A stretch of DNA of 64,000 bases from Alteromonas pelagimontana. Lineage in GTDB: Bacteria > Pseudomonadota > Gammaproteobacteria > Enterobacterales > Alteromonadaceae. How positions within the stretch are numbered: the first letter of the stretch is position 1; every line of letters starts with the position of its first letter. The stretch spans positions 930,001 through 994,000 of the forward strand of contig NZ_CP052766.1 in NCBI RefSeq assembly GCF_002499975.2. The letters are read 5' to 3'. Below are positions 8,672-17,170 of the stretch, one piece after another. Made by a program: the position numbers and the translations under genes. Below the pieces are notes generated by a model. The model was not told the DNA's origin, searched no databases, and saw nothing but the letters and a program-made list of their open reading frames with translations.

Positions 8672-9109
8672 ATGCCGCTGCAAATGAATAAAAGCTGGTT
8701 GTTTATTTTATGCATCACCCTCGGTTTTGCTCTGCCAGCCAAGGCCGAGCAAAAACAGACGCTGGGAAGCTGGGATGTTCACTATATTGTAGTCAACACG
8801 GCTTTTCTTGCCCCGGAAGTTGCCAAAACCTATGGCATTACTCGTAGTAAATATAGTGCCTTAATAAATATTTCGGTACTTGATAGCCAAACCCAAGCCG
8901 CGCAGGCGGTCGCGGTGACGGGTACCGCGCGTAATTTACTTGGTAATACCAAAGAGCTGGCATTTCGCAAAGTGGAAGAAGGCGATGCCATTTACTATTT
9001 GGCAGCTATGAATTTTAGTGACAGGGAAACGTACCGTTTCGCTATCGACATCCAGGATGGCAACACAATCAGAACGTTAAAGTTTCAACAGCAATTATAC
9101 GCTGATTAA
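8672..9109 (+). CDS. Secreted DUF4426 protein
   Basis: Exported protein of the DUF4426 family, often found next to proC-yggT in marine gammaproteobacteria; function unknown. The mature part has QTLGSWDVHYIVVNTAFLAPEVAKTYGI, the conserved start of the domain, and beta-rich sequence to the end. The signal peptide is about MNKSWLFILCITLGFALPAKA with an AKA cleavage site. Three starts are possible (GTG 8648, ATG 8672, ATG 8684). I chose 8672 because GGAG lies 10 nt upstream and it leaves a normal signal peptide; 8684 is nearly as good. Confidence 0.8.
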   Translation: MPLQMNKSWLFILCITLGFALPAKAEQKQTLGSWDVHYIVVNTAFLAPEVAKTYGITRSKYSALINISVLDSQTQAAQAVAVTGTARNLLGNTKELAFRKVEEGDAIYYLAAMNFSDRETYRFAIDIQDGNTIRTLKFQQQLYAD

Positions 9110-9126
9110 TCTTTCGATGCCTAAAC

Positions 9127-9169
9127 CGGGTTTTGAAGTGGCCCAGACAATTGGCTCTTTCAAAACCCG
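9127..9169. repeat. Perfect 11-bp inverted repeat downstream of the DUF4426 gene
   Basis: CGGGTTTTGAA at 9127-9137 is exactly inverted at 9159-9169, with a 21-nt spacer that itself holds a GCC/GGC pairing. No T-run follows on either strand, so it is not a standard intrinsic terminator. It sits between convergent genes and may still act as a hairpin, or be the trace of a mobile element end. Confidence 0.55.
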
Positions 9170-9294
9170 AGTCGTTTGGCTGTCCTTTGTTCTGCTCTGC
9201 CTTTTTCAGTAAGCGGGTTTGGCCTTGGTTCAGCAAAGCTGATAAGGCACAAGTTCAGATTACTCCTGTTCAACCATCACAAGACATTACGCTG

Positions 9295-10074
9295 CTATTT
9301 TGCTTGTTCTTCCCGTAAAAACACCATTTCTGTTGCGCTACTGTCTTTTTCACTGAAATAATAACCACTGGTATTAAACGCCTGCAGCTGCGCCACCTCT
9401 GTCAGTTGGTTTTCAATGATAAACCGCGCCATCAGTCCCCGCGCTTTCTTCGCATAAAAACTGATAATTTTATATTGACCATTTTTCTTGTCTTTAAATA
9501 CTGGCGTAATAATCATACCGTCCAGCAGCTTTTTATTTACCGATTTAAAGTATTCAGTTGAAGCGAGATTTACCAGCACCTTATCGCCCTGCTCTGCCAG
9601 CGCACTATTGAGGTTGTCGGTAATACGATTGCCCCAAAAGCTGTACAAGTCTTTACCCGCTTCATTTGTAAGCTTTGTTCCCATTTCCAGACGATAAGCC
9701 TGAATAAGGTCTAAGGGTTTTAGCACACCATACAGGCCAGACAAAATACGCAGGTGAGACTGTGCATACTGCACGTTTTGTTCAGTCAATGTATAAGCGT
9801 CTAAGCCCGTATAGACATCTCCGTTAAATGCGTACAGAGCCTGGCGCGCATTGGTTTTAGTAAAGGGAGTATGAAATTCTGCAAAACGGTTTGCGTTGAG
9901 TGTCGCCAAATTATCGCTGATACTCATTAACGACGACAATTCGGCAGGAGAAAGCGCTTTACAACGTGCTGCCAGACGTTTGGTATCTTCCAGCATTTCG
10001 GGCTGAGTGTACTGGGTTATTGGGATCGGTGACTCAAAATTGAGGTTTTTCGCGGGGGATACAACAACTAACAT
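9295..10074 (-). CDS. yaaA: Peroxide-stress protein YaaA (DUF328)
   Basis: Cytoplasmic DNA-binding protein of the YaaA/DUF328 family. In E. coli it is induced by OxyR and lowers free iron during peroxide stress, limiting DNA damage. 259 residues, standard length. Identified by [16 protein letters not shown] at the N-terminus, [18 protein letters not shown] in the centre and [17 protein letters not shown] near the end. It stands alone, convergent with the yggS cluster. An AGGAGC ribosome site precedes the ATG on the minus strand. I saw no clear OxyR site. Confidence 0.94.
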   Translation of the reverse strand: MLVVVSPAKNLNFESPIPITQYTQPEMLEDTKRLAARCKALSPAELSSLMSISDNLATLNANRFAEFHTPFTKTNARQALYAFNGDVYTGLDAYTLTEQNVQYAQSHLRILSGLYGVLKPLDLIQAYRLEMGTKLTNEAGKDLYSFWGNRITDNLNSALAEQGDKVLVNLASTEYFKSVNKKLLDGMIITPVFKDKKNGQYKIISFYAKKARGLMARFIIENQLTEVAQLQAFNTSGYYFSEKDSSATEMVFLREEQAK

Positions 10075-10422
10075 TTATGCTCCTGCTTGGCCTGTTTACT
10101 GCTTGTTTATCAGTTACCAGTGTACCCGAATAAGAATGTACAGCATATTCAAGAAACTATATTACCCTAATCGGTAAACACTATGCTTGATACTCAACCC
10201 AATCGTGCCCATGTAATAAAGCAGACCCCTCTTGATGGAGTGGTATAAATTCCAAGATTTGTTTGATATAACATTAAAAATACGATCTGGTTTCATCTTC
10301 CGGACATAAAAACCCTACATGTTAAACGGCAACCGCTCTCGCGGCATTGCTACTTTTTCCGTCGGTTCGCACTTAGCGTTATGCGGGCTACTTTTAATTA
10401 GGTCACTAATTCAGAGAGTAAT
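10075..10422. other. Divergent intergenic region, yaaA / tal
   Basis: No protein gene supported. The segment is AT-rich around 10250-10300, where promoter-like hexamers are too degenerate to assign. It should carry the promoters of both yaaA and tal. Confidence 0.3.
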
Positions 10423-11382
10423 ATGACTAATCAGTTAGAATCATTACGAAAAATCACCACCGTTGTTGCTGACACTGGCGACATTGAAGCTATTAAAAAA
10501 TATCAACCCGTTGATGCCACCACCAACCCGTCTTTACTGCTTAAAGCTGCCAGTCTACCTCATTATGCAGAATTAATTGATGACGCCGTTGCCTGGGCAA
10601 AGTTGCAGTCACAGGACGATAAGCAGCGTCTCACTGATGCCGCTGACAAGCTTTCTGTTTCCATTGGCAAAGAAATTTCTGCACTGGTACCGGGCCGTAT
10701 ATCAACAGAAGTAGACGCACGCTTGTCTTTTGATACCGAAGCCACGATAAAAAAAGCGCAACGATTGATAGAACTTTATAACGATGTAGGCGTTGATAAG
10801 TCGCGCATTCTTATAAAAATGGCGTCTAGTTGGGAAGGTATTCGGGCCGCAGAAGAGCTGGAAAAACAGGGTATCAACTGTAACCTGACACTGTTGTTCA
10901 ACTTTGCGCAGGCTCGCGCATGTGCAGAAGCTGGAGTTTATCTTATCTCTCCGTTTGTGGGTCGTATTCTTGACTGGTATAAGCAAAATACCGACAAAAA
11001 AGAATACACGGCTGAGGAAGATCCAGGCGTACAGTCCGTCACAGAAATTTACAACTATTACAAAGACTACGGCTACAGCACAGTAGTAATGGGTGCCAGC
11101 TTCCGTAACATCGGTGAAATTAAAGCCCTTGCTGGTTGCGACAGACTTACCATTAGCCCGGATCTGCTGGAGCAACTGGCAAATGAGCCATCTGAACTTA
11201 CCGCAGTTTTGAAAGACAACGGTGCCAGCAAAACACCGGGAGAGAAGCTGACAGAAAGCGCATTCCGCTGGGAAATGAACGAAGATCCTATGGCTACTCA
11301 TAAGCTGGCTGAAGGTGTACGTAACTTTGCTGCGGATCAAATAAAACTTGAGACTGTGTTGAGAGAAAAATTGGGCATATAA
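10423..11382 (+). CDS. tal: Transaldolase
   Basis: Pentose-phosphate pathway enzyme that moves a dihydroxyacetone unit between sedoheptulose-7-phosphate and glyceraldehyde-3-phosphate. 319 residues, TalB class. The Schiff-base lysine is K132 in [12 protein letters not shown], the same number as in E. coli Tal[13 protein letters not shown] near 31 and [18 protein letters not shown] are the other two transaldolase signatures. GAGAG lies just before the ATG. pgi follows 52 bp downstream on the same strand, so the two sugar-phosphate genes are likely one transcript, possibly with an extra promoter in the AT-rich gap. Confidence 0.97.
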   Translation: MTNQLESLRKITTVVADTGDIEAIKKYQPVDATTNPSLLLKAASLPHYAELIDDAVAWAKLQSQDDKQRLTDAADKLSVSIGKEISALVPGRISTEVDARLSFDTEATIKKAQRLIELYNDVGVDKSRILIKMASSWEGIRAAEELEKQGINCNLTLLFNFAQARACAEAGVYLISPFVGRILDWYKQNTDKKEYTAEEDPGVQSVTEIYNYYKDYGYSTVVMGASFRNIGEIKALAGCDRLTISPDLLEQLANEPSELTAVLKDNGASKTPGEKLTESAFRWEMNEDPMATHKLAEGVRNFAADQIKLETVLREKLGI

Positions 11383-11434
11383 TAATATAATATTAGTATT
11401 TTCCAATTCACTGTAAACCACTAGGAACTTAAGA

Positions 11435-13084
11435 ATGACTGCACTGACAAGCCAGCCAGAATGGCAACGTCTCACTACACTTGCGGCGTCTGTTAAAGAT
11501 GCTCACATGCGCAACTGGTTTGCTGAAGATTCCCAACGTGCTCCCCGTATGGAGGTTGAGGCGTGCGGGTTATTTTTAGATTACTCTAAAAACCGCGTAA
11601 CCAAAGAAGTGATGCAAGCCCTGTTTGATCTTGCCAAAGCACAAAATGTGGAAGGCCAGCGAGACGCCATGTTCAACGGCGAACAAATCAACAGCACAGA
11701 AGGACGAGCGGTGTTGCATACAGCATTGCGTAATTTTTCTGGTCAACCGGTTATGGTTGACGGGAAAGATGTGATGCCGGAAGTGCTTTCCACTCTTGAT
11801 AAAATACGTGATTTTACTCAGGCAATTCATTCCGGCTCCCATACGGGCTACACCGGAAAGCCTGTAAAGCATGTAGTAGCTATCGGAATTGGTGGGTCGT
11901 TCTTAGGTCCTAAAATAATGACAGAGGCGCTTAAGCCTTATAAATATGACGGTATTAAAGTTCATTTTGTTGCCAACGTGGACGGCTGTCATATTCATGA
12001 TGTACTTACTGAAGTGGATCACGAAGAAACGCTGGTGGTGATGTCTTCAAAGTCGTTTTCTACCCAGGAAACGCTGCAAAATACGCTATCTACCAAAGAG
12101 TGGTTTTTAAAGCAAGGCGGGTCGCAACAGGATATTGCCAAACATTTCGTTGCAGTGTCATCCAACGTGAAGGCGGCTACGGAATTTGGTATTGCGAAAG
12201 AAAACATTTTTCCAATGTGGGATTGGGTGGGTGGCCGCTACTCATTATGGTCAGCTATCGGCCTTCCTATTTCGCTGGCACTGGGGTTTGAGAACTTCAA
12301 AGGGTTGCTGGAAGGCGCTCACCACATGGATAACCATTTTAAAGAAGCACCGTTTGAGCGTAACCTGCCGGTAATTCTGGGAGTGTTAGGTGTCTGGTAC
12401 CGCAATTTTTTCAATGCACAGTCCCATGTATTACTGCCGTACTATCATTATCTTCGCGGTCTACCCGCTTATGTTCAGCAACTTGATATGGAAAGTAATG
12501 GTAAACGTGTTACGCAGAGTGGCGATGTGGTTGATTATGAAACCGGGCCAATTATTTGGGGCAGTGAAGGCACCAACGGCCAGCACAGCTTTCATCAATT
12601 AATCCATCAGGGCACCGACGTCATCCCTGCTGATTTTCTGTTACCGCTGAATGTCCCGAATCAGGACGACACTCACCATGCAATGTTGGCGTCTAACTGT
12701 TTTGGGCAAACCCAGGCGTTGATGCAAGGAAAGACGTTTGAAGAATGTTACGCTGACTTAGCAGATAAGGGCTTGGACGAGGCCGAAAGAAAGCGGCAGG
12801 CACAGCATAAAACTATGCCCGGCAATAAGCCCAGCAATACCTTGTTATTTGACAAACTGGATCCCTACACTCTTGGCGCGCTGGTTGCTATGTATGAACA
12901 TAAGGTATTTGTTCAAGGTGTGATCTGGCAACTTAATTCCTTTGACCAATGGGGTGTGGAGCTAGGAAAAGCGCTTGGGAATCAGGTTCTGGCAGGGATT
13001 AGCGGCGATGCTGATGGCGATCAATTTGATGCCTCTACTCAACAGTTAATTGCTCGCTTCAGACATGCCAATGCACCAAAATAA
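11435..13084 (+). CDS. pgi: Glucose-6-phosphate isomerase
   Basis: Interconverts glucose-6-phosphate and fructose-6-phosphate in glycolysis and gluconeogenesis. 549 residues, the same length as the E. coli enzyme. The PGI signatures are intact: [19 protein letters not shown] (phosphate loop), [38 protein letters not shown] (active-site Glu and His) and [15 protein letters not shown] (catalytic Lys). AGGAAC before the ATG. Paired with tal. Confidence 0.98.
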   Translation: MTALTSQPEWQRLTTLAASVKDAHMRNWFAEDSQRAPRMEVEACGLFLDYSKNRVTKEVMQALFDLAKAQNVEGQRDAMFNGEQINSTEGRAVLHTALRNFSGQPVMVDGKDVMPEVLSTLDKIRDFTQAIHSGSHTGYTGKPVKHVVAIGIGGSFLGPKIMTEALKPYKYDGIKVHFVANVDGCHIHDVLTEVDHEETLVVMSSKSFSTQETLQNTLSTKEWFLKQGGSQQDIAKHFVAVSSNVKAATEFGIAKENIFPMWDWVGGRYSLWSAIGLPISLALGFENFKGLLEGAHHMDNHFKEAPFERNLPVILGVLGVWYRNFFNAQSHVLLPYYHYLRGLPAYVQQLDMESNGKRVTQSGDVVDYETGPIIWGSEGTNGQHSFHQLIHQGTDVIPADFLLPLNVPNQDDTHHAMLASNCFGQTQALMQGKTFEECYADLADKGLDEAERKRQAQHKTMPGNKPSNTLLFDKLDPYTLGALVAMYEHKVFVQGVIWQLNSFDQWGVELGKALGNQVLAGISGDADGDQFDASTQQLIARFRHANAPK

Positions 13085-13306
13085 GGAGCAGTAATTGGTG
13101 TAAAGCCATTTTGGTGCATCTGACAACGTGCTTTGCGGCCGTTCCACACTGGACGAATACCACCTGTGTCATAAAGTTGTCACGACTTGTTAATAAAAAG
13201 TAAATATACTTGTTTTAATCTAGTCATGACTGTGATACAAAATCGTACAAAGAGATCAGCGGTATGTTCTCTCACTGTTGTAAGTGGTAACCTTAAGGAG
13301 ATCCTT

Positions 13307-13483
13307 GTGGATAAGTCAGATCTATTTGCTATGTTAGATATCGAAGCAACTCCAGCTAGAACAAAAAGCAAGAAACGGAAGTGGCGAGAAATAGAAGCCC
13401 TTCAGGATCGATTCAGACTTGAAAAGGAACTTGCCGAACTTGATTACGGTTTCGAATACGAACTGGAATCAATGGAAAGATAA
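13307..13483 (+). CDS. DUF3545 family small protein
   Basis: 58 residues, start GTG at 13307, chosen because AAGGAG ends 6 nt before it; a longer in-frame frame opens at 13187 but lacks such a site. The protein is highly charged and probably helical: KSKKRKWREIEALQDRFRLEKELAELDYGFEYELE is the DUF3545 core, found in Vibrio, Shewanella and Alteromonas. Function unknown; the basic half followed by an acidic half suggests an RNA- or protein-binding adaptor, but that is a guess. A strong intrinsic terminator follows 5 bp after the stop. Confidence 0.8.
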   Translation: MDKSDLFAMLDIEATPARTKSKKRKWREIEALQDRFRLEKELAELDYGFEYELESMER

Positions 13484-13488
13484 CAGAA

Positions 13489-13520
13489 ACGGCCGCCTGC
13501 GAAATCAGGCGGCCGTTTTA
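13489..13520 (+). terminator. Intrinsic terminator after the DUF3545 gene
   Basis: A perfect 11-bp GC-rich stem (13489-13499 with 13506-13516), a 6-nt loop, then TTTTA. It begins 5 bp after the stop codon. Confidence 0.9.
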
Positions 13521-14248
13521 CTTTCCAAAGCAGGTTCTTCGGGCCGGTTTATGCTTGCTGCTGAAATTTGTTCTAAATAAACCAGTTTTGAACGCGACGC
13601 GAGCCAGGAAGCCTCTTCTCGGCAAATAACTGGCTAAACGGACAACGAGCTACAACGAGCAATGCAGGTTTATGACGACCCCTTCAGGCAGTACGACGAT
13701 TTGGTTAGCCGAAGCGTTGTTGTGCTAGCAGAAGCTTTTGGCTTTGATGTTTTTGTAGCGTTTACCTGCGCTGTGGATATAGTTGAGCCTGAAAAGCGAT
13801 ACTAATATTAATTGATCGCGCAGCGAGATTTTAATTCGTCCAACGGGAATGAGTGCGTAATCATTGTTATGGACTTGCATCGAAGTGTTTCTGTGGTCTT
13901 TGAAAACCTTATGGTGTTCACTGCTGCTTGATATGTGCTTAAGCTGATAAGATTTAATCGGAGTTCCATCAGCGCGCCGGGTTCGCAACAGATGGCTAAT
14001 CTAATCCGCATTGATCGGTGCTTACTCAGTGCGGATTAGAATCATATCACGCGCAGTTAATGACTGACTCGAACTATTCAGCACTCAATGAACAAAAAAG
14101 CTGCCGGTAAGAAGTAGTAGTAGTTGCTCTCTTGCAAACAGCGACAGTGCAGAAGTTAACCGATGGAGCATTCGCTTTGAGCGAATTGGAAACACGCGGA
14201 TGAAAGCACAAAGCGATCTTCAAATCTGAAATTTCACACCTGCCTATT
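13521..14248. other. 728-bp region without a supported gene
   Basis: Two short overlapping minus-strand open frames (about 13725-14011) show no recognisable domain or ribosome site. The region holds a hairpin repeat (14001-14039, listed separately) and a short direct repeat ACAACGAGC at about 13643-13660. It may be decayed sequence or house an RNA I cannot identify. Confidence 0.4.
14001..14039. repeat. Hairpin repeat, copy 1 (CTAATCCGCA...TGCGGATTAG)
   Basis: Perfect 10-bp arms CTAATCCGCA (14001-14010) and TGCGGATTAG (14030-14039) around a 19-nt spacer. A copy of identical spacing and about 80% identity occurs at 39357-39395 and a shorter relative at 53500-53515, so this is a dispersed element rather than a local hairpin. 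Confidence 0.7.
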
Positions 14249-14905
14249 TTAAACCTGCCAGATAATAGGTGCCTTACCCTGCTCGTTTAGCAATTGATTT
14301 GTCTTACTGAAATGCCCGCAGCCGAAGAAACCTCTGTGGGCTGAAAGCGGGGAAGGATGCGGAGCCGTTAACACATGATGACGTTGAGAATCGATGTTCT
14401 GGCCTTTCTTTTGCGCATGGCTGCCCCACAACAGAAATACAACGCCCTCACAGTTCTTATCTACCGCATCAATAACTTTATCGGTAAAGGTCTCCCACCC
14501 ATATCTGGCATGGCTATGCGCTTTGCCCTGCTCTACCGTTAAGACAGTATTAAGCAGTAATACGCCCTGTTCAGCCCAAGGCGTTAAATTTCCGTGGTTG
14601 GGCGGCGTAAAACTCTCTATATCAGCGGCCAGTTCTTTATAAATATTCTTTAGCGAAGGTGGCGGAGCGATGCCATCTTGAACAGAAAAACATAGACCGT
14701 GAGCTTGATTGGGGCCGTGATAAGGATCTTGCCCCAGAATGACCACCTTCACCTCTTCAACCGGTGTCAATGCAATAGCATTAAATACGTCTTTGGCTGG
14801 CGGATAAATTACTTTGCCCGCATGTCTTTCCGCAGACACTTTTGCCATTAGCGCTTCAAAATAAGGTTTTTGCTTTTCTGGCCCAAGAACGTCTTGCCAC
14901 TGCAT
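14249..14905 (-). CDS. ung: Uracil-DNA glycosylase, family 1
   Basis: Removes uracil from DNA to start base-excision repair. 218 residues, close to the 229 of E. coli Ung. The catalytic water-activating motif GQDPYHG has D60; the uracil pocket LCFSV follows, [10 protein letters not shown] carries the Asn region, and [17 protein letters not shown] near the C-terminus is the leucine-loop signature with the catalytic His. Its ATG abuts the thrC stop codon with no gap, and GGAG lies about 11 nt upstream inside thrC, so it probably can be read from thr operon transcripts. Confidence 0.97.
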   Translation of the reverse strand: MQWQDVLGPEKQKPYFEALMAKVSAERHAGKVIYPPAKDVFNAIALTPVEEVKVVILGQDPYHGPNQAHGLCFSVQDGIAPPPSLKNIYKELAADIESFTPPNHGNLTPWAEQGVLLLNTVLTVEQGKAHSHARYGWETFTDKVIDAVDKNCEGVVFLLWGSHAQKKGQNIDSQRHHVLTAPHPSPLSAHRGFFGCGHFSKTNQLLNEQGKAPIIWQV

Positions 14906-16189
14906 TTATTTTAATAACTCCATCATGTGCGCTTTTAGCGCCTGATAGTCCGCTGGTAAGGTAACAGCCAGACTCTCCTTACCGGCCACTTCCTGTAGCG
15001 GTTTAGGAAGACTCAGTGGCTGTCCGAGGACATTCTCTACTGTTTCTCTGAATTTTGCCGGGTGAGCTGTCCCCAAAAACAAGCCATATTCGCCTTCGTT
15101 TAAGTCGTGACTCACTGCACGAAAAGCAATAGCCGCATGGGGTTCACTGGTATAGCCGTGATGTGCAAGCTGGCGCATGGCAAGCTGGGTGTATTCTTCA
15201 TCGACAGATTCACCGCGCAGGCAGCTTTTATCAATATAGCCCTGCTCAATTAATGCTTCGATGCGAGGCCAGTTGTTTGGCTGACTGACATCCATGGCAT
15301 TGGACATTGTTGCCACTGTAGCGTTTGGCTCCCACTCACCGGTTTTAAGATAACGGGGAACCGTATCGTTAAGATTGGTGGCAGCGATAAAGCGTTTAAT
15401 AGGCAAACCCATGGCTTTGGCTATCATGCCAGCCGTCAGGTTGCCAAAGTTCCCGCTTGGCACCGATACCACGAGTTGTTCCCGTTTTTCTGCCGGAATC
15501 TGACTAACGGCTTCAAAGTAATAACATACCTGTGCCAACAGCCGACTGATATTAATAGAATTGGCAGAGTTCAAATGCAGACCTTCGCGCACATCGGGAT
15601 CATCGAAGGCCGTTTTCACTAAGGACTGACAGATATCAAAGTCGCCCTCTACGGCTACGGTATGAACGTTGTCGCCCAATGTACTAAATAATTTTTCCTG
15701 TAGTGGGCTGATCTTGCCCTTGGGAAACAAAATGACTACGTTGATGTTTTCTATACCGTGAAATGCGCGGGCTACCGCAGCTCCAGTGTCGCCAGATGTC
15801 GCGGTTAAAATGGTGACAGGCTCACCGGCGCTGATGCGCGATAAGCACTGCGCCATAAAGCGGCCACCGAAATCTTTGAATGCTAAGGTTGGTCCATGAA
15901 ATAATTCGAGGGTGTAGATACGGTCGGTAACCGTTTCTACAGGCGCAGGAAACGTAAATGCTTGTTGCACAATCTCTTCTAACAGCCCATCGCCCAGTTC
16001 GTCGCCGATAATGGATCTCAGAATAGCAATGCTGCGCTCAACAAAAGGTTTATCAAGCAGCTCATCTACGTCACCCAATGTTGGAATAGTCGCAGGAAAA
16101 TAAAGCCCCTGATTTTTCCCCAACCCTCTTTTAACCGCTTCTGCAAAGCTTGCGGTGTCGCCTGAGTTTTTCAGATTTACCAATTCCAC
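14906..16189 (-). CDS. thrC: Threonine synthase
   Basis: PLP enzyme that converts O-phosphohomoserine to threonine. 427 residues, E. coli type. GTG start, with AAGG about 8 nt upstream; the N-terminus ELVNLKNSGDTASFAEAVKRGLGKNQGLYFP matches the family. The PLP lysine is K105 in LAFKDFGGRF; TATSGDTGAAVARAF and the phosphate-binding SVPSGNFGNLTAGM are intact. Last gene of thrLABC, 3 bp after thrB. Confidence 0.97.
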   Translation of the reverse strand: MELVNLKNSGDTASFAEAVKRGLGKNQGLYFPATIPTLGDVDELLDKPFVERSIAILRSIIGDELGDGLLEEIVQQAFTFPAPVETVTDRIYTLELFHGPTLAFKDFGGRFMAQCLSRISAGEPVTILTATSGDTGAAVARAFHGIENINVVILFPKGKISPLQEKLFSTLGDNVHTVAVEGDFDICQSLVKTAFDDPDVREGLHLNSANSINISRLLAQVCYYFEAVSQIPAEKREQLVVSVPSGNFGNLTAGMIAKAMGLPIKRFIAATNLNDTVPRYLKTGEWEPNATVATMSNAMDVSQPNNWPRIEALIEQGYIDKSCLRGESVDEEYTQLAMRQLAHHGYTSEPHAAIAFRAVSHDLNEGEYGLFLGTAHPAKFRETVENVLGQPLSLPKPLQEVAGKESLAVTLPADYQALKAHMMELLK

Positions 16190-16192
16190 TTT

Positions 16193-17155
16193 TTATACCT
16201 TATCATTTACTTGCTGTTGGCAGGCACCCTGCGTGGGGATGCGACATACGTGGCTAAAGCCATCTTCATTTTGAATATAATTTTCGCTAAGCCAATCGGC
16301 GATATTCTGAGCCTGGCTTTGATCATCACATACGGCAAATACCGTTGGCCCTGAGCCGGAAATCCCAAACGCCAGCGCACCGTTTGCCATACTGAAATCT
16401 CGCGCGTCATCAAATCGCGGTAACAATGATTTGCGATAGGGTTCGGCTATCACATCCTGCATTACCGTGGCAGCCAGTTTAGTGTTTCCGGCATGCAGCG
16501 CATGAACAAACACGCCCAACTGACGCCCAAAGGTCAAGGCAGTTTTCATTTCCACTGAGGCAGGTAAAATATTTCTTGCCGCCGATGTGGATACGCTGAT
16601 ACCAGAGTAACATACCACCCAATACCAGTTCTCTACCAGTGGTAATGAAACGGTGACCGGTGAATCCTGTCCTGTCATGAGAGTCATGCCGCCCAGATAA
16701 CAAGGGGCAACGTTATCATAGTGAATACTGCCGCTGATTTGTCCTTCCAATTCGCCCATCATCAATAACAACGTGTCCTCATCGAAGGGGCGGTCAAAAT
16801 GTTCGTTTAATCCGTAGAACGCTGCCACAATAGAGCTTGCACTGGATCCTAACCCACTGCCGATAGGCAAATTCTTGTACAAAGTCATGGCTACAGGACG
16901 GGTTTTATGCCCGGCCTTTGCCAATTCTTCAACAAAATAATAATAACAATGAGTAACAATGTTGGTAGCTGGGTCTGGCGGTAATTTTGTAGAAAACTCA
17001 CCTTCAACAGCCAACTGAAACTGCGCGGCATCTTCTACCACTACTTCATCGCCCAGCAAACTTCCATCCGCCGGTTGCAACGCAGCACCTAAAACATCAA
17101 ATCCAAGACTCACATTACCGATCGACGCTGGAGCATAAGCTCTGGTTTTTTTCAT
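16193..17155 (-). CDS. thrB: Homoserine kinase
   Basis: GHMP-family kinase that phosphorylates homoserine in threonine synthesis. With the start at ATG 17155 it is 320 residues, beginning MKKTRAYAPASIGNVSLGFDVLG, as in E. coli. A second ATG 9 bp upstream (17164) lies almost on top of the AGGA, while 17155 has AGGA 8 nt before it. The GHMP ATP loop is LPIGSGLGSSASS, and the C-terminal GISGSGPTVFAV is the third GHMP motif. Middle gene of the thr operon, 15 bp after thrA. Confidence 0.96.
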   Translation of the reverse strand: MKKTRAYAPASIGNVSLGFDVLGAALQPADGSLLGDEVVVEDAAQFQLAVEGEFSTKLPPDPATNIVTHCYYYFVEELAKAGHKTRPVAMTLYKNLPIGSGLGSSASSIVAAFYGLNEHFDRPFDEDTLLLMMGELEGQISGSIHYDNVAPCYLGGMTLMTGQDSPVTVSLPLVENWYWVVCYSGISVSTSAARNILPASVEMKTALTFGRQLGVFVHALHAGNTKLAATVMQDVIAEPYRKSLLPRFDDARDFSMANGALAFGISGSGPTVFAVCDDQSQAQNIADWLSENYIQNEDGFSHVCRIPTQGACQQQVNDKV

Positions 17156-17170
17156 AACACTCATCCTGAA

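Noticed and set aside
9133..9361. Short plus-strand frames between DUF4426 and yaaA
   Set aside because: Composition unlike protein, no ribosome site, and they run into the 3' end of yaaA.
10702..11475. Long minus-strand open frame (257 codons) opposite tal
   Set aside because: It is the antisense of a well-conserved transaldolase gene, cysteine- and phenylalanine-rich with no domain or ribosome site.
13725..14011. Two overlapping minus-strand frames between the DUF3545 gene and ung
   Set aside because: No ribosome site, no recognisable domain; overlapping in different frames. Could be decayed sequence.
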